A DNA stretch of 64,000 nt from Sphingomonas soli NBRC 100801 (GTDB lineage: Bacteria > Pseudomonadota > Alphaproteobacteria > Sphingomonadales > Sphingomonadaceae), in NCBI RefSeq assembly GCF_001591025.1, contig NZ_BCTZ01000019.1, positions 1 through 64,000 of the forward strand. Direction: 5' to 3'. This document shows, piece by piece, positions 35,872 through 46,574 of the stretch. Position 1 is the first letter of the stretch, and each line of letters starts with the position of its first letter. Under the pieces are notes generated by a model, which was given only the letters and a program-made list of their open reading frames with translations, searched no databases and was not told where the DNA came from. A program made the translations under genes and the position numbers.

Positions 35872-36759
35872 TTACAGCGCCTCGGCGCCGGAGATGATTT
35901 CCACCAGCTCGGTCGTGATAGCGGCCTGGCGGGTGCGGTTATACTGGATGGTCAGGCGATTGATCAGGTCGCCGGCATTGCGCGTGGCGTTGTCCATCGC
36001 GGTCATCTTCGATCCCTGCTCCGACGCAGCATTCTCGCGCATCGCGCGGTAAAGCTGGATCGCGACGTTGCTGGGCAGCAGGTCCGCCAGGATCGATTCC
36101 TCGTCGGGCTCATAGGTGACGGCCGCGCCGGACGACGTGACCTCTCCGGTGGCACCGGCAACCGGCGGTGCGACGGGGACGATCTGCTGCGCGGTCGGCT
36201 CCTGGGTCAGGACCGACTTGAAGTTCGAATAAAAGAGCGTCGCGACATCGAATTCGCCCGCTTCGAAGCGCGCGATGATGTCGTCGGCATAAGCGCGCGC
36301 ATCGGCGAAGTTCAGCTTGCCGAGATCGCCCGGCTCAATGCCGTGGATCATGTTGGCGCGAAATTCGCGGTTGAGCACGGCGCGGCCCTTGCGGCCGATC
36401 GTGTAGATCTTGACCGTCTTGCCGGCGGCGGTCAGGTCACGCGCATGCTTGCGCGCCAGACGGGCGATGTTGGTGTTGAACGCGCCGGCCAGGCCCTTGT
36501 CGCTGGTCGCGACGACGAGCAGATGGACCTGATCCTTGCCCGTGCCGGCGAGCAGCTTCGGGCTCGATTCGCTCACCGTCACCTTGCTGGCGAGGCTTGC
36601 GACCACGCTTTCGAGGCGCTGGGCATAGGGACGGCCTGCTTCCGCCGCTTCCTGCGCACGGCGCAACTTCGCGGCGGCGACCATCTTCATCGCCTTGGTG
36701 ATCTTCTGCGTCGACTTCACCGAGCCGATGCGGATCTTGAGTGCCTTGAGAGAGGCCAT
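35872..36759 (-). CDS. atpG: ATP synthase F1 gamma subunit
   Basis: 295 aa, central shaft of F1. The N-terminal helix KALKIRIGSVKSTQKITKAM, then KMVAAAKLRRAQ, and the C-terminal SKMTAMDNATRNAGDLINRL, then YNRTRQAAITTEL, are strongly conserved and diagnostic. Length is normal. REP elements lie on both sides (gaps to atpA and atpD). Confidence 0.98.
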   Translation of the reverse strand: MASLKALKIRIGSVKSTQKITKAMKMVAAAKLRRAQEAAEAGRPYAQRLESVVASLASKVTVSESSPKLLAGTGKDQVHLLVVATSDKGLAGAFNTNIARLARKHARDLTAAGKTVKIYTIGRKGRAVLNREFRANMIHGIEPGDLGKLNFADARAYADDIIARFEAGEFDVATLFYSNFKSVLTQEPTAQQIVPVAPPVAGATGEVTSSGAAVTYEPDEESILADLLPSNVAIQLYRAMRENAASEQGSKMTAMDNATRNAGDLINRLTIQYNRTRQAAITTELVEIISGAEAL

Positions 36760-36775
36760 TTTCTTCCTTCAACCT

Positions 36776-36855
36776 CGTCATCCCGGCGAAAGCCGGGATC
36801 TCGTGCCACAGGCCGCTCGCTCGTGGCGAGACCCCAGCTTTCGCTGGGGTGACGG
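36776..36855. repeat. REP-like inverted pair (family A) between atpA and atpG
   Basis: CGTCATCCCGGCGAAAGCCG continuing GGATC and the oppositely oriented ACCCCAGCTTTCGCTGGGGT continuing GACGG frame about 30 bases. It occupies nearly all of the 100-base gap between the atpA stop and the atpG start. Confidence 0.85.
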
Positions 36856-36859
36856 CTAC

Positions 36860-38946
<2,087 letters not shown>

Positions 38947-39143
38947 GCGATCGAGTTCCTCCTGGAGGGTCTGAATGTCGGCCCATACGAAAAAGGGGCA
39001 CGCCTTGAGGGCAGCCCCGATGGGTCGCGGCGCGGTTAGCATCGCGTGTGCTGCGATGCAACCCGAGTCGGGCCGGGTATCGTCCTTCTGGACATTACGG
39101 TGCCGAAATGTTGATCTGGCGGCTCGGGAAATGGGGGGATCCA

Positions 39144-40052
39144 ATGAACGTGAAGATATGGGGTGCGGCGGCGGTTGCGTTTGTGGCGATGACGGGCGCG
39201 GCGCAGGCGGAAGTGCTGCGGGTGACGGGCGAGTTCCCCGCGCGGTTCCGCGAGGCGAGCCTGCTCCACTCGCTTTCGATAAACCGGTTCGATGGGCAGG
39301 ACGGCATCGCGCTGGCAAATGCGATCGAGCGCGCGATGGGCCGCACGCATTTCGAAATGCTCGGCGGACGCGCCGGGCGCCAACATGCGGATGCCTCTCT
39401 TTCCGGCGCCGTCACCACCGATGTCCAGGAAACCCCCTTCCGAAAAAAGGAAAAGCGCTGCACCGAAAAAAACAAGGACGGCAAGTGCATCAAGGAGGAA
39501 GAGGTGGAGGTGCGCTGCCGCCGCCGGGCGGTCAGCATTCGCGCCGACCTCAGGATGGTGGACAACGATAGCGGGCGCGTGGTTTATTCGGAGAGCAAGC
39601 CGTTCCGCGAGGAATTGAGCTGGTGCGAAGGGCAGAATGCCAGCCGCAGCGTCGAGGATACCGTGACCGCGGGAATCCAGCACATCGCGAACGACGTGCG
39701 CTTCGATATCGCGCCAAGCGTCCAGACCTATGACATCCGTGTGCGCGAAAGCACCAAGGGGCTCTCGAAAGAGGCGGCCAAGCGCTTCAAGGATTTGGTC
39801 AAGCTGACCAAGCGCGACGCGCGCGGGGCCTGTGCGGGGTGGAACCAGATGCAGGCGGAGGCGCAGGGGCATCCTTCGCTCACGTTCAACCTGGGGCTCT
39901 GCGCCGAGCAACGCGGCGACTATGACGGCGCGCTGGCGCTTTACCGGCGGGCTTCGCAGTCAGGAGCGGCGGAAGGCGGGGAAGGCGCGGACCGGGCGCT
40001 GCGCCTGATCGCGGGCCGCGATGATGCCCGCGTGCGGGAGCGGCGGAACTAA
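39144..40052 (+). CDS. Secreted hypothetical protein with Cys/charged insert
   Basis: 302 aa, not recognised. A signal peptide (MNVKIWGAAAVAFVAMTGAA-QA) is followed by a conserved-looking domain (VTGEFPARFREASLLHSLSI, NRFDGQDGIALANAIERAM). At about residues 95-125 there is a dense charged patch with three cysteines (KKEKRCTEKNKDGKCIKEEE then VEVRCRRR). A fourth follows in ELSWCEGQNA. The C-terminal 70 residues (CAGWNQMQAEAQGHPSLTFN, GLCAEQRGDYDGALALYRRA) look like a TPR-type repeat. GGGGGGAT precedes the ATG. The gene is divergent from the atp operon and ends at a strong terminator. Confidence 0.85.
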   Translation: MNVKIWGAAAVAFVAMTGAAQAEVLRVTGEFPARFREASLLHSLSINRFDGQDGIALANAIERAMGRTHFEMLGGRAGRQHADASLSGAVTTDVQETPFRKKEKRCTEKNKDGKCIKEEEVEVRCRRRAVSIRADLRMVDNDSGRVVYSESKPFREELSWCEGQNASRSVEDTVTAGIQHIANDVRFDIAPSVQTYDIRVRESTKGLSKEAAKRFKDLVKLTKRDARGACAGWNQMQAEAQGHPSLTFNLGLCAEQRGDYDGALALYRRASQSGAAEGGEGADRALRLIAGRDDARVRERRN

Positions 40053-40056
40053 CGAC

Positions 40057-40087
40057 AAAGGCCGGGGAGACGTGCTCCCCGGCCTTT
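40057..40087. terminator. Bidirectional intrinsic terminator
   Basis: AAAGGCCGGGGAG and CTCCCCGGCCTTT form a perfect 13-bp stem with a 5-base loop (ACGTG), flanked by A and T runs on both sides. It sits four bases past the stop of the secreted hypothetical and 21 bases past the end of the convergent helicase gene, so it can serve both. Confidence 0.92.
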
Positions 40088-40108
40088 CATGCTTCTCAAA
40101 CGCGATGT

Positions 40109-41536
40109 TTAGCGCGGACGGCTTCCACCGGCTCCCGCCGGACGGGCGGGCCGCGCATGATATTTGCCCTTGGGCCGGGCGTAGTTGCGCGGCGCGTCAC
40201 CACGCGGAGCACCGTCGCGACGGGGCTCGCCCTGTGCGGGGCGGCGGTCGCCGTGCGCCTGGCCATCGCGCCGGGGCTGATCGCCGCGCGCCGGATTGGG
40301 GCGGGGACCACGCTGATGCTGCATCGCGCGGCCGTTGCGGCCATTCTGCTCGTCACGGCTGATCGGCATGGGCGAGCGGCTCGACTTGATCTTGGCCGAT
40401 TCCGCCAGGAAGCCTTCGGGCAGCGGGACCACGGTCACCTTCTGCCGGGTGAGCTTCTCGATATCGCGCAGGTACGGCTTTTCATCATCGGCGCAGAAGC
40501 TGAAGGCCAGCCCCGATGCGCCCGCACGCGCGGTGCGGCCGATGCGGTGGACATATTGATCCGGCACGTTGGGCAGCTCGAAGTTGAAGACATGGCTGAC
40601 GCCCGACACGTCGATGCCGCGCGCGGCGATATCCGTCGCGACGAGGATCTTGACCTTGCCAGACTTGAACTCGCCCAGCGCACGCTCGCGCTGCGGCTGC
40701 GACTTGTTGCCATGGATCGCGTTGGACGCGATGCCGCTACCGGCGAGCAGCTTCACGACGCGGTCCGCGCCATGCTTGGTGCGTGTGAAGATCAGCGCGC
40801 GATCGATCGTCGGATCGCGCAGCAGGATGGTGAGCAGCGACTGCTTTTCCGCCTGCTGGACGAAGGTGACGCGCTGTTCGACGCGCTCTGCGGTGGTCGC
40901 CTCGGGGGTAACCTTAACTTCGACCGGGTTCTTGATGAACTGGCCGGCGAGGTCGCGGATCGTCTTGGGCATGGTGGCCGAGAAGAACAGCGTCTGCCGC
41001 TTGGTCGGCAGCTCCTTCACGATGCGCTTGAGCGCGTGGATGAAGCCTAGGTCCATCATCTGGTCGGCTTCGTCGAGCACGAGGATCTCGATGCCGAGCA
41101 TGATCGCATAATGCTGATCAAGCAGGTCGACGAGACGGCCCGGCGTGGCGACGAGGATGTCGACACCGCGGGCGAGATCGGTCTTGTTCTTGTGAACCGA
41201 GGTGCCGCCGAAGCAGGTCATCACGCTAAGGCGCGTGCCCTTCGAATAATTGCGGGCGCTCTCGGCGATCTGGCTGGCGAGCTCACGCGTCGGCGCGAGG
41301 ACGAGCATGCGGCAGCCGCGCGGCTGGGCGCGCTTGCCCGATGCGACCAGACGATCGATCGAAGGCAGCATGAACGCGGCGGTCTTGCCAGTGCCGGTCT
41401 GCGCGATGCCGAGAAGATCGCGGCCTTCGAGCAGCGAGGGGATCGACTTTTCCTGGATCGGGGTGGCTTCGCTATAGCCCTTGGCCGCAAGCGCGGCGAG
41501 AACGGTCTCCGAGAGCCCGAGTTCTTTGAATTGCAT
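40109..41536 (-). CDS. rhlE: DEAD-box ATP-dependent RNA helicase (RhlE-type)
   Basis: 475 aa. All helicase motifs are present: Q motif ATPIQEKS, I AQTGTGKT, Ia PTRELA, Ib TPGR, II DEAD, III SAT, IV LIFTRTK, V ATDIAARGID and VI HRIGRTARA. The C-terminal about 90 residues are a basic Arg/Gly/Pro/Asp-rich tail (RRDGQAHGDRRPAQGEPRRD), likely RNA-binding and disordered. The start at 41536 (MQFKELGL) has AAGG six bases upstream. The 275 bases upstream to the PilZ gene hold no other gene; they may include a long regulated leader, as is common for such helicases. Confidence 0.95.
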   Translation of the reverse strand: MQFKELGLSETVLAALAAKGYSEATPIQEKSIPSLLEGRDLLGIAQTGTGKTAAFMLPSIDRLVASGKRAQPRGCRMLVLAPTRELASQIAESARNYSKGTRLSVMTCFGGTSVHKNKTDLARGVDILVATPGRLVDLLDQHYAIMLGIEILVLDEADQMMDLGFIHALKRIVKELPTKRQTLFFSATMPKTIRDLAGQFIKNPVEVKVTPEATTAERVEQRVTFVQQAEKQSLLTILLRDPTIDRALIFTRTKHGADRVVKLLAGSGIASNAIHGNKSQPQRERALGEFKSGKVKILVATDIAARGIDVSGVSHVFNFELPNVPDQYVHRIGRTARAGASGLAFSFCADDEKPYLRDIEKLTRQKVTVVPLPEGFLAESAKIKSSRSPMPISRDEQNGRNGRAMQHQRGPRPNPARGDQPRRDGQAHGDRRPAQGEPRRDGAPRGDAPRNYARPKGKYHARPARPAGAGGSRPR

Positions 41537-41811
41537 TGTAAACCTTATGGAATCGGCTGACGCGCACGGCAAAAGAGCGCGCGCGGAAGCGTGGTGTCAA
41601 AAATGACGACCCGCGTGATAAGGGAAGCCGGAAAAAATAACCGAGGCAGAGCCGGAGCTGCTCGCTCCATCACGCTGCATGATGCCTCGATGGCGGCGCA
41701 TATGGCAGGGAAGCTGACATAAGTCAAGGTTGCGGCCGAGGCGAGCGTGGCAAGAACTCGTTAACGAACGGAGCATAGCGTGTCGCGGTTTCCGACACAG
41801 GCCACCCTCAT

Positions 41812-42240
41812 ATGCTCGTTACCAAGCTCGAGATCCTCGGTGATATCGACCGGCGTGGAGCCATACGCTTCGACGCCGACAGTCCCAGCACGCTGCGCGT
41901 GCCCGATGGGAAGCCCATCGACGTGACCGTGGAGGATTTCTCGCGCACGGGCTTTCGCTTCATCTCCGAAGCGGACCTGCCGATCGGCACGTTGGTTTCG
42001 CTGGGCCTTTCGGGCGCGGGATCACGCGCTGCGCGAATCGTGCGGCGGCGCGACAATGTCTATGGCTGCGCATTCATGGTGGCGCTGAGCGCCGACGACA
42101 TGGCCCGCGCGTTCAAGGGGCAGGAAAGCGTGCTGGCGGACCTCTCAGCCCGCCTCGACGCGCGGTTTCAGGCGGCCCGGATGGGCGAGGAGCCCTCGAG
42201 CGGGCTGATCGCGCGGCTGCGCGGCTGGCTGCGGCGCTGA
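41812..42240 (+). CDS. PilZ domain protein
   Basis: 142 aa, single PilZ domain. The c-di-GMP motifs are present: RRGAIR (R15-x3-R19) and DFSRTG (D42-x-S44-x2-G47). The C-terminal 45 residues form a predicted helix-rich tail (ARLDARFQAARMGEEPSSGL then IARLRGWLRR). It could couple c-di-GMP level to motility, polymer synthesis or attachment; no such gene is adjacent. No strong ribosome site is seen before the ATG. Confidence 0.88.
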   Translation: MLVTKLEILGDIDRRGAIRFDADSPSTLRVPDGKPIDVTVEDFSRTGFRFISEADLPIGTLVSLGLSGAGSRAARIVRRRDNVYGCAFMVALSADDMARAFKGQESVLADLSARLDARFQAARMGEEPSSGLIARLRGWLRR

Positions 42241-42254
42241 CTTCGCTGTCGTGG

Positions 42255-42788
42255 TCAGTCCGAAGGATAGCCGGTAACGCAGCCCATCTCGGGCACGAGC
42301 TTTTCCAATGGCCGGCCCTTGGCGAGTTCTTCGGCGAATTGGCTCAGTGCCGCGTTTGCCCGCTGAAGGCTGACTTGCCCGTCCGGTTCGGTATTTCCCT
42401 GCGAACCGATTCGGTACCAGATGGCCTCGCCAGCCATTGCCTCCTCTCTGGAACAGAGCGGCGGCGCCTTACTGGCGACAATCCGATAGCGGAGCACGAC
42501 GCGCGCATTGGTTCCGGGAATCTCGTAGGTCTCTTCCGAGAGCGGGAAGCAGGTCGTGCCACCCCTCATATCCGGATCGATCGGTAGGAGCTTTTCGAAC
42601 GCCTCCCAGCACTTCTTGTCGCTATAATGCCCGACAGTGGCCCGCGCGCACTTGCATGCCTTGCTCGCGAGGCTTTGCATCGTCGTCGGATCCAGGGTCG
42701 GCACGTACTTAAGCACCGCCCAAGCCGGAAATGCGATTGCACCGAGCGCTATGGCGGCCGCGACGCCGGTGAGGATGACACGGCTCAT
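42255..42788 (-). CDS. Hypothetical membrane-anchored/secreted Cys-rich protein
   Basis: 177 aa, not recognised. An N-terminal hydrophobic segment (VILTGVAAAIALGAIAFPAW) acts as signal or anchor. Six cysteines occupy the mature part, in LASKACKCARATVGHY (two), DKKCWEAF, GTTCFPLS, PPLCSRE and MGCVTGY, suggesting disulphides in the periplasm. Its ATG overlaps the stop of the upstream cupin gene (ATGA), so the two are coupled. Confidence 0.75.
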   Translation of the reverse strand: MSRVILTGVAAAIALGAIAFPAWAVLKYVPTLDPTTMQSLASKACKCARATVGHYSDKKCWEAFEKLLPIDPDMRGGTTCFPLSEETYEIPGTNARVVLRYRIVASKAPPLCSREEAMAGEAIWYRIGSQGNTEPDGQVSLQRANAALSQFAEELAKGRPLEKLVPEMGCVTGYPSD

Positions 42789-43180
42789 TGCAGCGGCTTG
42801 CCGTCTTCGCCCACCGGCACGCGCAGCTGTGCACCCTGATCGATCACGAAGGCGCTGACGATTCGCGCGGTCTCCGGGCCGATGCTTTTCGCCGCATGCG
42901 GCACCCCGCGAGGGATCAAATTGCTCTCGCCGGCGCGCTTGACGACGATCTTGTCGCCCATGCGGAACTCGACCGTGCCCGCGACAATATAGGCCATCTC
43001 CACGCCGGGATGGACATGCAGCGCTACGCCCTCGCCGGGAGCGTAATTGCCTCCGCGCAGCTGGACCTGCTGGGGAAGCGCATCCGCCGGGATATCGAAG
43101 CGGAGATCCGGCGGCGGCGGCAGGCTGTCCTGCGCAGTGGTTGCGGCAAGCAGGAGCGGGGCGAGGAGGATGATGCGCAT
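42785..43180 (-). CDS. Secreted cupin domain protein
   Basis: 131 aa. A signal peptide (MRIILLAPLLLAATTAQ) is followed by a small cupin barrel. Metal-binding motif 1 is GEGVALHVHPGVEMAYIVAG (His-x-His and Glu) and motif 2 is NLIPRGVPHAAKSIG. The start at 43180 begins the signal peptide; the longer open frame translates a REP element. It is coupled to the downstream Cys-rich gene by ATGA. Substrate is unknown. Confidence 0.87.
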   Translation of the reverse strand: MRIILLAPLLLAATTAQDSLPPPPDLRFDIPADALPQQVQLRGGNYAPGEGVALHVHPGVEMAYIVAGTVEFRMGDKIVVKRAGESNLIPRGVPHAAKSIGPETARIVSAFVIDQGAQLRVPVGEDGKPLQ

Positions 43181-43227
43181 CGGGGAAGCGTGGCGTGGTT
43201 GGCGCGGGGCGGCAATCCCCCTTTCCT

Positions 43228-43305
43228 CATTCCCGCGAAAGCGGGAGCCCGGAGCCACCCGCTGCGTCGCTTGTGATCCTGGGTCCGCGCTTTCGCGGGG
43301 ATGCC
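43228..43305. repeat. REP-like inverted pair (family A)
   Basis: CATTCCCGCGAAAGCGGGAG near 43228 and GGTCCGCGCTTTCGCGGGGA ending near 43305 are opposite-facing hairpin arms about 35 bases apart. It lies between the GH43 stop and the cupin start, both leftward. Confidence 0.8.
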
Positions 43306-43307
43306 CG

Positions 43308-44915
43308 CTATGAGGTCAGGTCGGCGACATATTCCCGCTCGCGATAGTCGAACCAGTCGAAATCGGCCGGGTGGTCGGTGCCGGACATGTCCTGACACGC
43401 CATGCCAATAAACGCGCCAGTAAAGTTCGGCGCGCCGGGCTGGGTGGCCTCGTCGGAGAGGATCGAAGCGTCGAACTGCTCGGGGAGCCAACGCCATTCG
43501 CCGCCGTCGAGACGATAGGCGAAGCGGAGGCGTTCGTAATCGACCTCGCAGCGCAGTTCGATGCGGCCTTCGGGCAGCGGGATGGGCGTGGTGAAGGCGT
43601 CGGCCTGGGGGCTGTCCGGCAGCGCGGACATCACGCGGAGGTGGCGGCCATGCTCCTCGTCATGGCTGACATGGAGATAGTGGAATTTGCTGCCGTTATA
43701 ATAGGCGACCAGCCCGGCGGATTGCTGGAAGTGGCGGGGAGTGAAATCCATCTGCGTCGTCGCGGTGTAGCAGAAGGCCTGTTGGCGGCGGGCGACGAGC
43801 GACTGGGTGAACAGGCTGCCGATCGTCTCGCGGCCGTAGAGGCGGAGAAAGCCGGGGCGCGCGGTGAGGCTGAAGATCGCATCGGGATCGGGCGTACGCA
43901 GCCATTGCAGGTCGATCGGCAGATCGGGGCCGTCGAAATCGTCGCGCTGGTGGGTGTCGGCGCGGGGCGGCGCACCGACCACGGGCACGCCCTGTCCATC
44001 GAGCGTGTAGAGCCAGCCATCCTCGGCCCAGCGCATCTGCTGGATCGCGGTCTCGCGGCCCATCACGCAGCGGCCGCGATTGGGGAGCGGGCGGCCGCAG
44101 AGATAGACCAGCCAGGGCGCGCCGTCGGGCGCCTCGACCAGATCAGCATGGCCGGCGCGCTGGAGCGGGGCATCCGGGCGGGTGCGGCTGGAGAGGATAT
44201 AGCTGTCGGGGTGGAGATCGTAGGGGCCGGTGAGGCTGCGCGAGCGCGCCATCGTCACGGCATGGTTCCAGCCGGTGCCGCCCTCTGCGGTGACGAGGTA
44301 ATAATAGCCGTCGCGCTTGTAGAGGTGCGGCGCCTCGGTGAGGCCCAGAGGCGTGCCGGGGAAGATGTTGACGCGCTCGCCGATCAGGCGCTGCTCGGCG
44401 GGCGAATATTCCTGCAGGACGATGCCGGCGAAGCGGTTGCGGCCCGGGCGATGGTCCCAGAGCTGGTTGAGGAACCACTTGCGGCCGTCGTCATCGTGGA
44501 AGAGCGAGGGATCGAAGCCACTGGAGTTGAGGTGGATCGGATCGGACCAGTGCCCGTCGATGGTTTCGCAGGTGACGAGGTAATTGTGGAAGTCGCGGAG
44601 ACTCGCGCCCGATGCGCCGCCGACGGTGGTGCGGCCATAGCGCTTCACATCGGTGTAGATCAGGTGGAAGCGTTCGCCGTCATGGCTGAGGCAGGGCGCC
44701 CAGACGCCGCAGCCATCGGGATCGCCGCGCATGTCGAGCTGGGAGGCGCGGTTGAGCGGGCGGGCGATCAGCGTCCAGTTCTCGAGGTCGCGGCTGTGGT
44801 GGATCTGGACGCCGGGGAACCATTCGAAAGTGGAGGTGGCGATATAATAATCGTCGCCGACCCGGACGATCGAGGGATCGGGATTGAAGCCGGGAAGGAT
44901 CGGATTGCGGATCAT
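43308..44915 (-). CDS. Glycoside hydrolase family 43 (beta-xylosidase/arabinofuranosidase-like)
   Basis: 535 aa. Five-bladed propeller GH43 domain with the catalytic-base region PGFNPDPSIVRVGDDYYIAT, the pKa-modulating Asp in SSGFDPSLFHDDDGRKWFLN and the proton-donor Glu in LTEAPHLYKRDGYYYLVTAE. A C-terminal beta-sandwich (about 330-535) resembles the XynB-type GH43 C2 domain. No signal peptide is seen, so it likely acts in the cytoplasm on imported xylo-oligosaccharides. The ATG overlaps the stop of the MFS transporter gene, which should import the substrate. Confidence 0.94.
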   Translation of the reverse strand: MIRNPILPGFNPDPSIVRVGDDYYIATSTFEWFPGVQIHHSRDLENWTLIARPLNRASQLDMRGDPDGCGVWAPCLSHDGERFHLIYTDVKRYGRTTVGGASGASLRDFHNYLVTCETIDGHWSDPIHLNSSGFDPSLFHDDDGRKWFLNQLWDHRPGRNRFAGIVLQEYSPAEQRLIGERVNIFPGTPLGLTEAPHLYKRDGYYYLVTAEGGTGWNHAVTMARSRSLTGPYDLHPDSYILSSRTRPDAPLQRAGHADLVEAPDGAPWLVYLCGRPLPNRGRCVMGRETAIQQMRWAEDGWLYTLDGQGVPVVGAPPRADTHQRDDFDGPDLPIDLQWLRTPDPDAIFSLTARPGFLRLYGRETIGSLFTQSLVARRQQAFCYTATTQMDFTPRHFQQSAGLVAYYNGSKFHYLHVSHDEEHGRHLRVMSALPDSPQADAFTTPIPLPEGRIELRCEVDYERLRFAYRLDGGEWRWLPEQFDASILSDEATQPGAPNFTGAFIGMACQDMSGTDHPADFDWFDYREREYVADLTS

Positions 44916-46345
44916 GCGGGGCTCCGGCGCGCGCGGAACTGGATGGCGAGGCCGAGGATGAGCAGCAGAAGCCCGAAGCCGAAGCCGACATAGCCGGCGA
45001 CCCCCACCGTGCCGATCCCGACATAGGCCAGATAGGCCGCGGTCGCGCCGCCGAGCAGGATCGGGATCCAGCCGCTCTCGCGTTCGACGCCCCCGGGCTT
45101 GACCACCAGCGTCCAGAGGATCGCGGCGGCGATCAGGTCCATCACCGCGAGCGCGATGAAGAAGGGGGTATAGCCGATCTGGGTGACCAGCGCGCCGATC
45201 AGCAGGGTGAAGATCATCACGCCGAGATTGGCCATGGTGCCCGCCATGCCCGCGACCGTGCCCATCTCGTTCTTGCGGAAGAGATCGGTGGCGAGGGTGA
45301 TGCAGGTGACCGACAGCGTCTGGTGGGCAAAGGCGCCGATGCTGAGCAGGGCGACCGCGACATAGGGGCTGGTGACCGATCCGACGAAGAGCATGCTCGT
45401 CATCAGCACGGCGCCCAATGTGAAGGTCCAGCGGCGTGCGTCGATCAGCGCGATGCCGCGACGCTCGAGCCAGACGACCACGGCGGGCCCGAACAGGCAG
45501 CCGAGATCGGCGGCGATGAAGGGCAGGATCACCGCGATCGCCAGCTCCTTGAGGTTCATGCCGCGCACCTCGCTCAGGTACAGCGGCAGCCAGAAGGTCA
45601 GCGTCGCCCAGGTCGGGTCCGCGAGGAAGCGCGGGAGGGCGATGCCCCAGAAATTGCGGCGGCCGAGCAGCGAGAGCACCGGCGGCTTGTCGCCCGCGGC
45701 CTGGATATGCGCTTCCTGGCCCGACTGGATCAGCGCCAGTTCCTCGGGCGAGAGATCGGGATGCGCCTCGGGCGCGCGATAGTAACGCAGCCAGAGCAGC
45801 ACCCAGAGGATCGCGAGGCCCGCGGCGATGTAGAAAGCGGCACGCCAGTCCCACCAGACGATCGCGATCGCGACCAGCGGGCCGGCCAGCGCGATGCCTG
45901 CCGAGGCACCGAGGTTATAGATGCCGCCGGCAAAGCCGCGCTCCTTGGCGGGGAACCATTCGGAGACGACCTTGAGGCCCAGAGTGTGCGAGGTGCCTTC
46001 CGCAAATCCCAGCATGCCGCGCAGAGCCGCCAGCCCCTGCCAGCTCGTCACCCAGCCGTGCGCTGCGATGAGCACGGCCCATGCCGTGGCGAAGATCGCC
46101 ATGCCCGTGCGCAGCCCGATCCGGTCGAGGATATAGCCGACCACGGGCTGCATCATGATGAAGCCCTGAAACACGCCGGTGACCCAGCTATATTGCTCCT
46201 TAGTCATCGGCACATCGGCCTTGAACGCATCGGTCGCGACGGCGACGCCGAGTGTCTGGCGGACGAGATAGTTGATGATCGTGCCGAGCATCACGATCGC
46301 GATGATCCACCAGCGGAGCGCGCGGGTGCGTTGCCAGAAGGTCAT
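44912..46345 (-). CDS. MFS transporter, ACS family (ExuT/hexuronate-type)
   Basis: 477 aa with 12 predicted helices. The N-terminal RWWIIAIVMLGTIINYLVRQ and the loop RGMLGFAEGTSHTLGLKVVS match the anion:cation symporter group that takes up hexuronates and related sugar acids. A central charged loop contains SPEELALIQSGQEAHIQ. It has a good ribosome site (AGGGAGAGG) and is overlapped by the GH43 gene downstream. Given that partner, the substrate may be an oligosaccharide or a uronate-bearing sugar; specificity is inferred. Confidence 0.92.
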   Translation of the reverse strand: MTFWQRTRALRWWIIAIVMLGTIINYLVRQTLGVAVATDAFKADVPMTKEQYSWVTGVFQGFIMMQPVVGYILDRIGLRTGMAIFATAWAVLIAAHGWVTSWQGLAALRGMLGFAEGTSHTLGLKVVSEWFPAKERGFAGGIYNLGASAGIALAGPLVAIAIVWWDWRAAFYIAAGLAILWVLLWLRYYRAPEAHPDLSPEELALIQSGQEAHIQAAGDKPPVLSLLGRRNFWGIALPRFLADPTWATLTFWLPLYLSEVRGMNLKELAIAVILPFIAADLGCLFGPAVVVWLERRGIALIDARRWTFTLGAVLMTSMLFVGSVTSPYVAVALLSIGAFAHQTLSVTCITLATDLFRKNEMGTVAGMAGTMANLGVMIFTLLIGALVTQIGYTPFFIALAVMDLIAAAILWTLVVKPGGVERESGWIPILLGGATAAYLAYVGIGTVGVAGYVGFGFGLLLLILGLAIQFRARRSPA

Positions 46346-46371
46346 GACCTCTCCCTCGGGCGTTCGCGCCC

Positions 46372-46383
46372 GTTAGCGCTAAC
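46372..46383. promoter_or_regulatory. LacI-family operator-like palindrome
   Basis: GTTAGCGCTAAC is a perfect 12-bp palindrome with the central CG typical of LacI/GalR-family operators. It lies 27 bases before the MFS start, where a bound repressor would block the MFS-GH43 operon. No LacI gene is in the window. Confidence 0.7.
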
Positions 46384-46574
46384 AGTGACTGCAAGCGGCG
46401 CGGAGGGCAAGGGGGCGGATGGTAGGGGGCATCGAACTCCCCTCCTGAACTGGTTGCGCTTGGGGCGGGGGAACATGGCCTCGGACCTATCGGCGCGAGG
46501 CGGAGATGGAGGTTTGGTGTTTTGGTCGCAAGGCTCGGGATGTGCCCAGGGGAAGGGAGGTCTATATCCGACTC

